A DNA stretch of 52,616 nt from JAAXTX01 sp035560715. GTDB lineage: Bacteria; Patescibacteriota; Minisyncoccia; Moranbacterales; UBA1568. Location of the stretch: the NCBI GenBank assembly GCA_035560715.1, contig DATMYW010000041.1:1-52616 (forward strand). The letters run 5' to 3'. Below, one piece after another: positions 51,052-52,616 of the stretch (positions within the stretch are counted from its first letter, which is position 1; every line of letters begins with the position of its first letter). Under the pieces are notes generated by a model that was not told the DNA's origin, did not search any database, and worked only from the letters and a program-made list of their open reading frames with translations. A program made the position numbers and the translations under genes.

Positions 51052-52233
51052 ATGACTTTGACCAAGAAAATCCTTCTTTTCGCGGCATTATCCATATTCG
51101 TATTCGTCGTCGGTGGCATCGGTGGCGTCTTTTTCCGCGACCGGGTCATCCCGTCGCTTCTCGCGTCGTTTCCTTCGCTCTCGCGAATGGACGCGTTCCA
51201 GAATATCGTCGGTAACACCACGATCATCGAGCGAAAAGTGCAGATGGTCGTCCGTGAGGACGATTCGGTCGACGCGATCGTGTCGCAGCCCTCTACCGCA
51301 GTGGTGGATATCATCGCGTCCGACGCCAAGGCTACGGGTGCCATCTATCAGGAGGGGAAGAGCCGTACCGGTGTTCTGCTGACCAACGACGGGATCGTCG
51401 CGACGTATGGGGACCCGTATGTCGCTACCGTCGGTCTCGGTGCGACAGGCGCCAACACGGTCACGTATCGCGTGCTCCTGCACGATGGATCGAGCCACGA
51501 CGCGACGCTGCTCGGTGAGGACCGGCTGACGAACCTGACGTTCTTCCATATCGATGGGAATGATTTTCCGGCGATATCGCTCGCGAATTCCGATGACTCC
51601 GTTCCGGGCACGAAACTGGTTGCGATCGGCAATTCTTCCGAGGAGTATCAGAACCGGTTTTCCGTCGGCGTACTGTCTCTTCGGAACAAGCCGTTCAATA
51701 TCTCCGGCAAGACGGTCGCCTCGTCCGAGAAGTGGGAAGGCGTGCTCGAGGGCGATTTCCCCGGTCAGGGAGCCTATCTCGGCGGACCGGCCGTGAACTT
51801 CCGGGGCGAGATGGTCGGCCTCTTCGGTGACACGCAGCTGAACGGGCAGGAGTCGTTCTTCCTGCTACCGTCGAACGTCGTCCGCGATACGCTGAGACTC
51901 GTCATCGACGGGAAACTTTCCTCGCGTCCGACGCTCGGCGCCTACTACCTGACCCTGACCAAAGCGTCCGCGGCCGGTAACGGCGCGGTCAACCGAGACC
52001 GGGGAGCGCTTGTCTATTCGCCTTCGGGCAAGACGTCGCTCGCGGTCCTGGCCGGGTCGCCCGCGGAGAGGGCCGGGCTCCGGTACGGGGATATCGTGAT
52101 CGCGGTCAACGGGTCCGAGATCAACCTCGACAATCCGCTCTCGGTCGCGATCGGCCGATTGTCGAAGGGAGACGCCGCAGAGCTGCTCGTCCTGCGCAAC
52201 GGATCCGAGATCACCGTCCCGGTGCAGCTGTAG
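51052..52233 (+). CDS. HtrA/DegP-like PDZ protein without a catalytic triad
   Basis: A 393-residue protein: an N-terminal membrane anchor (ILLFAALSIFVFVVGGIGGVF), a trypsin-like domain in the HtrA arrangement (about 80-275) and a C-terminal PDZ domain (about 310-390, SPAERAGLRYGDIVIAVNG). All three catalytic positions are changed: the TNxHV site reads ATYGDP (about 117), the Asp site reads LTNLTFF (N161), and the GNSGGP site reads GAYLGGP (L243). It should be an external, membrane-tethered pseudoprotease that binds rather than cuts proteins. Length and order of elements are otherwise normal for the family. Confidence 0.82.
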   Translation: MTLTKKILLFAALSIFVFVVGGIGGVFFRDRVIPSLLASFPSLSRMDAFQNIVGNTTIIERKVQMVVREDDSVDAIVSQPSTAVVDIIASDAKATGAIYQEGKSRTGVLLTNDGIVATYGDPYVATVGLGATGANTVTYRVLLHDGSSHDATLLGEDRLTNLTFFHIDGNDFPAISLANSDDSVPGTKLVAIGNSSEEYQNRFSVGVLSLRNKPFNISGKTVASSEKWEGVLEGDFPGQGAYLGGPAVNFRGEMVGLFGDTQLNGQESFFLLPSNVVRDTLRLVIDGKLSSRPTLGAYYLTLTKASAAGNGAVNRDRGALVYSPSGKTSLAVLAGSPAERAGLRYGDIVIAVNGSEINLDNPLSVAIGRLSKGDAAELLVLRNGSEITVPVQL

Positions 52234-52262
52234 TCGCAAGACAATCTTGTCTGTCGGTTCGG

Positions 52263-52288
52263 AAAGACGCCTCCTCGGGCGTCTTTTT
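52263..52288 (+). terminator. Terminator after the HtrA-like gene
   Basis: AAAGACGCC pairs with GGCGTCTTT around a short loop, followed by further T residues. Confidence 0.92.
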
Positions 52289-52310
52289 CAATACGCGGCT
52301 TCATCAAAGA

Positions 52311-52348
52311 TGTCCTAAATGATACGCGACCGCGTATCATTTAGGACA
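52311..52348. repeat. 38-bp perfect palindrome
   Basis: TGTCCTAAATGATACGCG, a two-base AC centre, and its exact reverse complement. It lies 22 bp past a good terminator and 66 bp before the next promoter. There is no U-run, so it is not a terminator. It does not match dif, parS, LexA or CIRCE as I know them. It could be an operator, a protein-bound cruciform or a mobile-element remnant. Confidence 0.8.
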
Positions 52349-52413
52349 GTGAACGGAGAGGGAAGGGCGCGGCGATATCATTGGAAAGAGGACCGGATGC
52401 GTGTCGGATACAT

Positions 52414-52441
52414 TTGACAGAACGTGAGAATGCAATATGAT
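52414..52441 (+). promoter_or_regulatory. Promoter for the 52491 gene (TTGACA-N16-TATGAT)
   Basis: TTGACA (52414-52419), 16-bp spacer, TATGAT (52436-52441). Predicted start near 52448, giving a leader of about 43 bases. Confidence 0.75.
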
Positions 52442-52490
52442 ATCCGGTCGGTATTTTGTGGCAACTGAACGTTTTAAAAGGAGCGTATAC

Positions 52491-52616
52491 GATGGTGAAA
52501 ATGACTAAAAAAGACATAATGAAATTGTTTCCGGGCCGATACTTTGCGGCGGGCTATACCGAACAGGTGTTCGGATTCCGACCGAAAGAAATCCAACTGC
52601 CGGACTACTGGAAACC
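52491..52616 (+). CDS. Hypothetical protein, 5' part only (runs off the window)
   Basis: The first 42 codons of a gene cut by the window end. It begins MVKMTKKDIMKLFPGRYFAA and includes a Leu-Pro-Asp-Tyr-Trp-Lys segment. AAGGAG eight bases before the ATG is a strong ribosome-binding site, and a consensus promoter precedes it. Too little is visible to name a family. The Pro-x-Tyr-Trp-Lys segment recalls the start of the 48728 product. Confidence 0.6.

Noticed and set aside
49494..51344. 616-codon minus-strand open frame
   Set aside because: It runs antisense to the HD, membrane-protein and HtrA-like genes, is Arg/Pro/Asp-rich as expected from GC-rich antisense frames, and has no family motif.

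Overview
This 52.6-kb window is chromosomal DNA of a candidate-phyla-radiation (Patescibacteria) bacterium, GC-rich by eye. The evidence is indirect but consistent. Genes are short, tightly packed and almost all on the plus strand, with many 4-base ATGA overlaps. Housekeeping genes mostly lack a clear Shine-Dalgarno. Families common in this radiation are present (DUF4012, MacB/HlyD without an outer-membrane factor, a CYTH protein, small KH protein, DUF475). TGA is an ordinary stop, so this is not a TGA-recoding lineage. No rRNA, tRNA, CRISPR array or intact insertion sequence was recognised.

Layout. 1-6.5 kb: a short division/cell-wall cluster (mraZ with its own operator array, rsmH, an ftsL-like gene, a ftsI-type transpeptidase, a HIT-like protein, murF) and a KhpA-like RNA-binding protein. 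6.5-24 kb: surface polysaccharide genes (rfbC, rfbB, rfbD, rfbA, galU, a GT4 glycosyltransferase, DUF4012, murJ) mixed with a DUF475 membrane protein, glyA, an MBL-fold hydrolase and lepA. A Nudix-SDR gene pair sits between rfbC and rfbB and is flanked by a perfect 51-bp direct repeat of the rfbC 3' end. A minus-strand micro-gene follows it with its own promoter and terminator. 24-38 kb: thioredoxin, yjbQ, pcm, mltG, dnaJ, a receiver-like protein without the phosphoacceptor, recJ, an S51 peptidase, an RNase H, an efflux adaptor, HAD, CYTH, methyltransferase and endonuclease/phosphatase genes. 38-45 kb: a MacB-type ATPase and two permeases enclosing a surface redox group: two anchored small proteins, a Ca-binding-repeat protein, ApbE and a ferric-reductase-like haem membrane protein. 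45-52.6 kb: a decayed minus-strand membrane-protein gene, clpB, an HD hydrolase, a membrane protein, an HtrA-like protein with no catalytic triad, and the start of an unknown gene.

Regulation is unusually readable. dnaJ and clpB each carry a CIRCE operator with the same altered right arm, which doubles as the -35 box, so both should answer to an HrcA repressor encoded elsewhere. Many intergenic regions hold degenerate 7-bp tandem repeats, often as inverted pairs, and one such array lies inside lepA. Several genes with no recognisable family have consensus promoters and strong ribosome-binding sites, unlike their neighbours.
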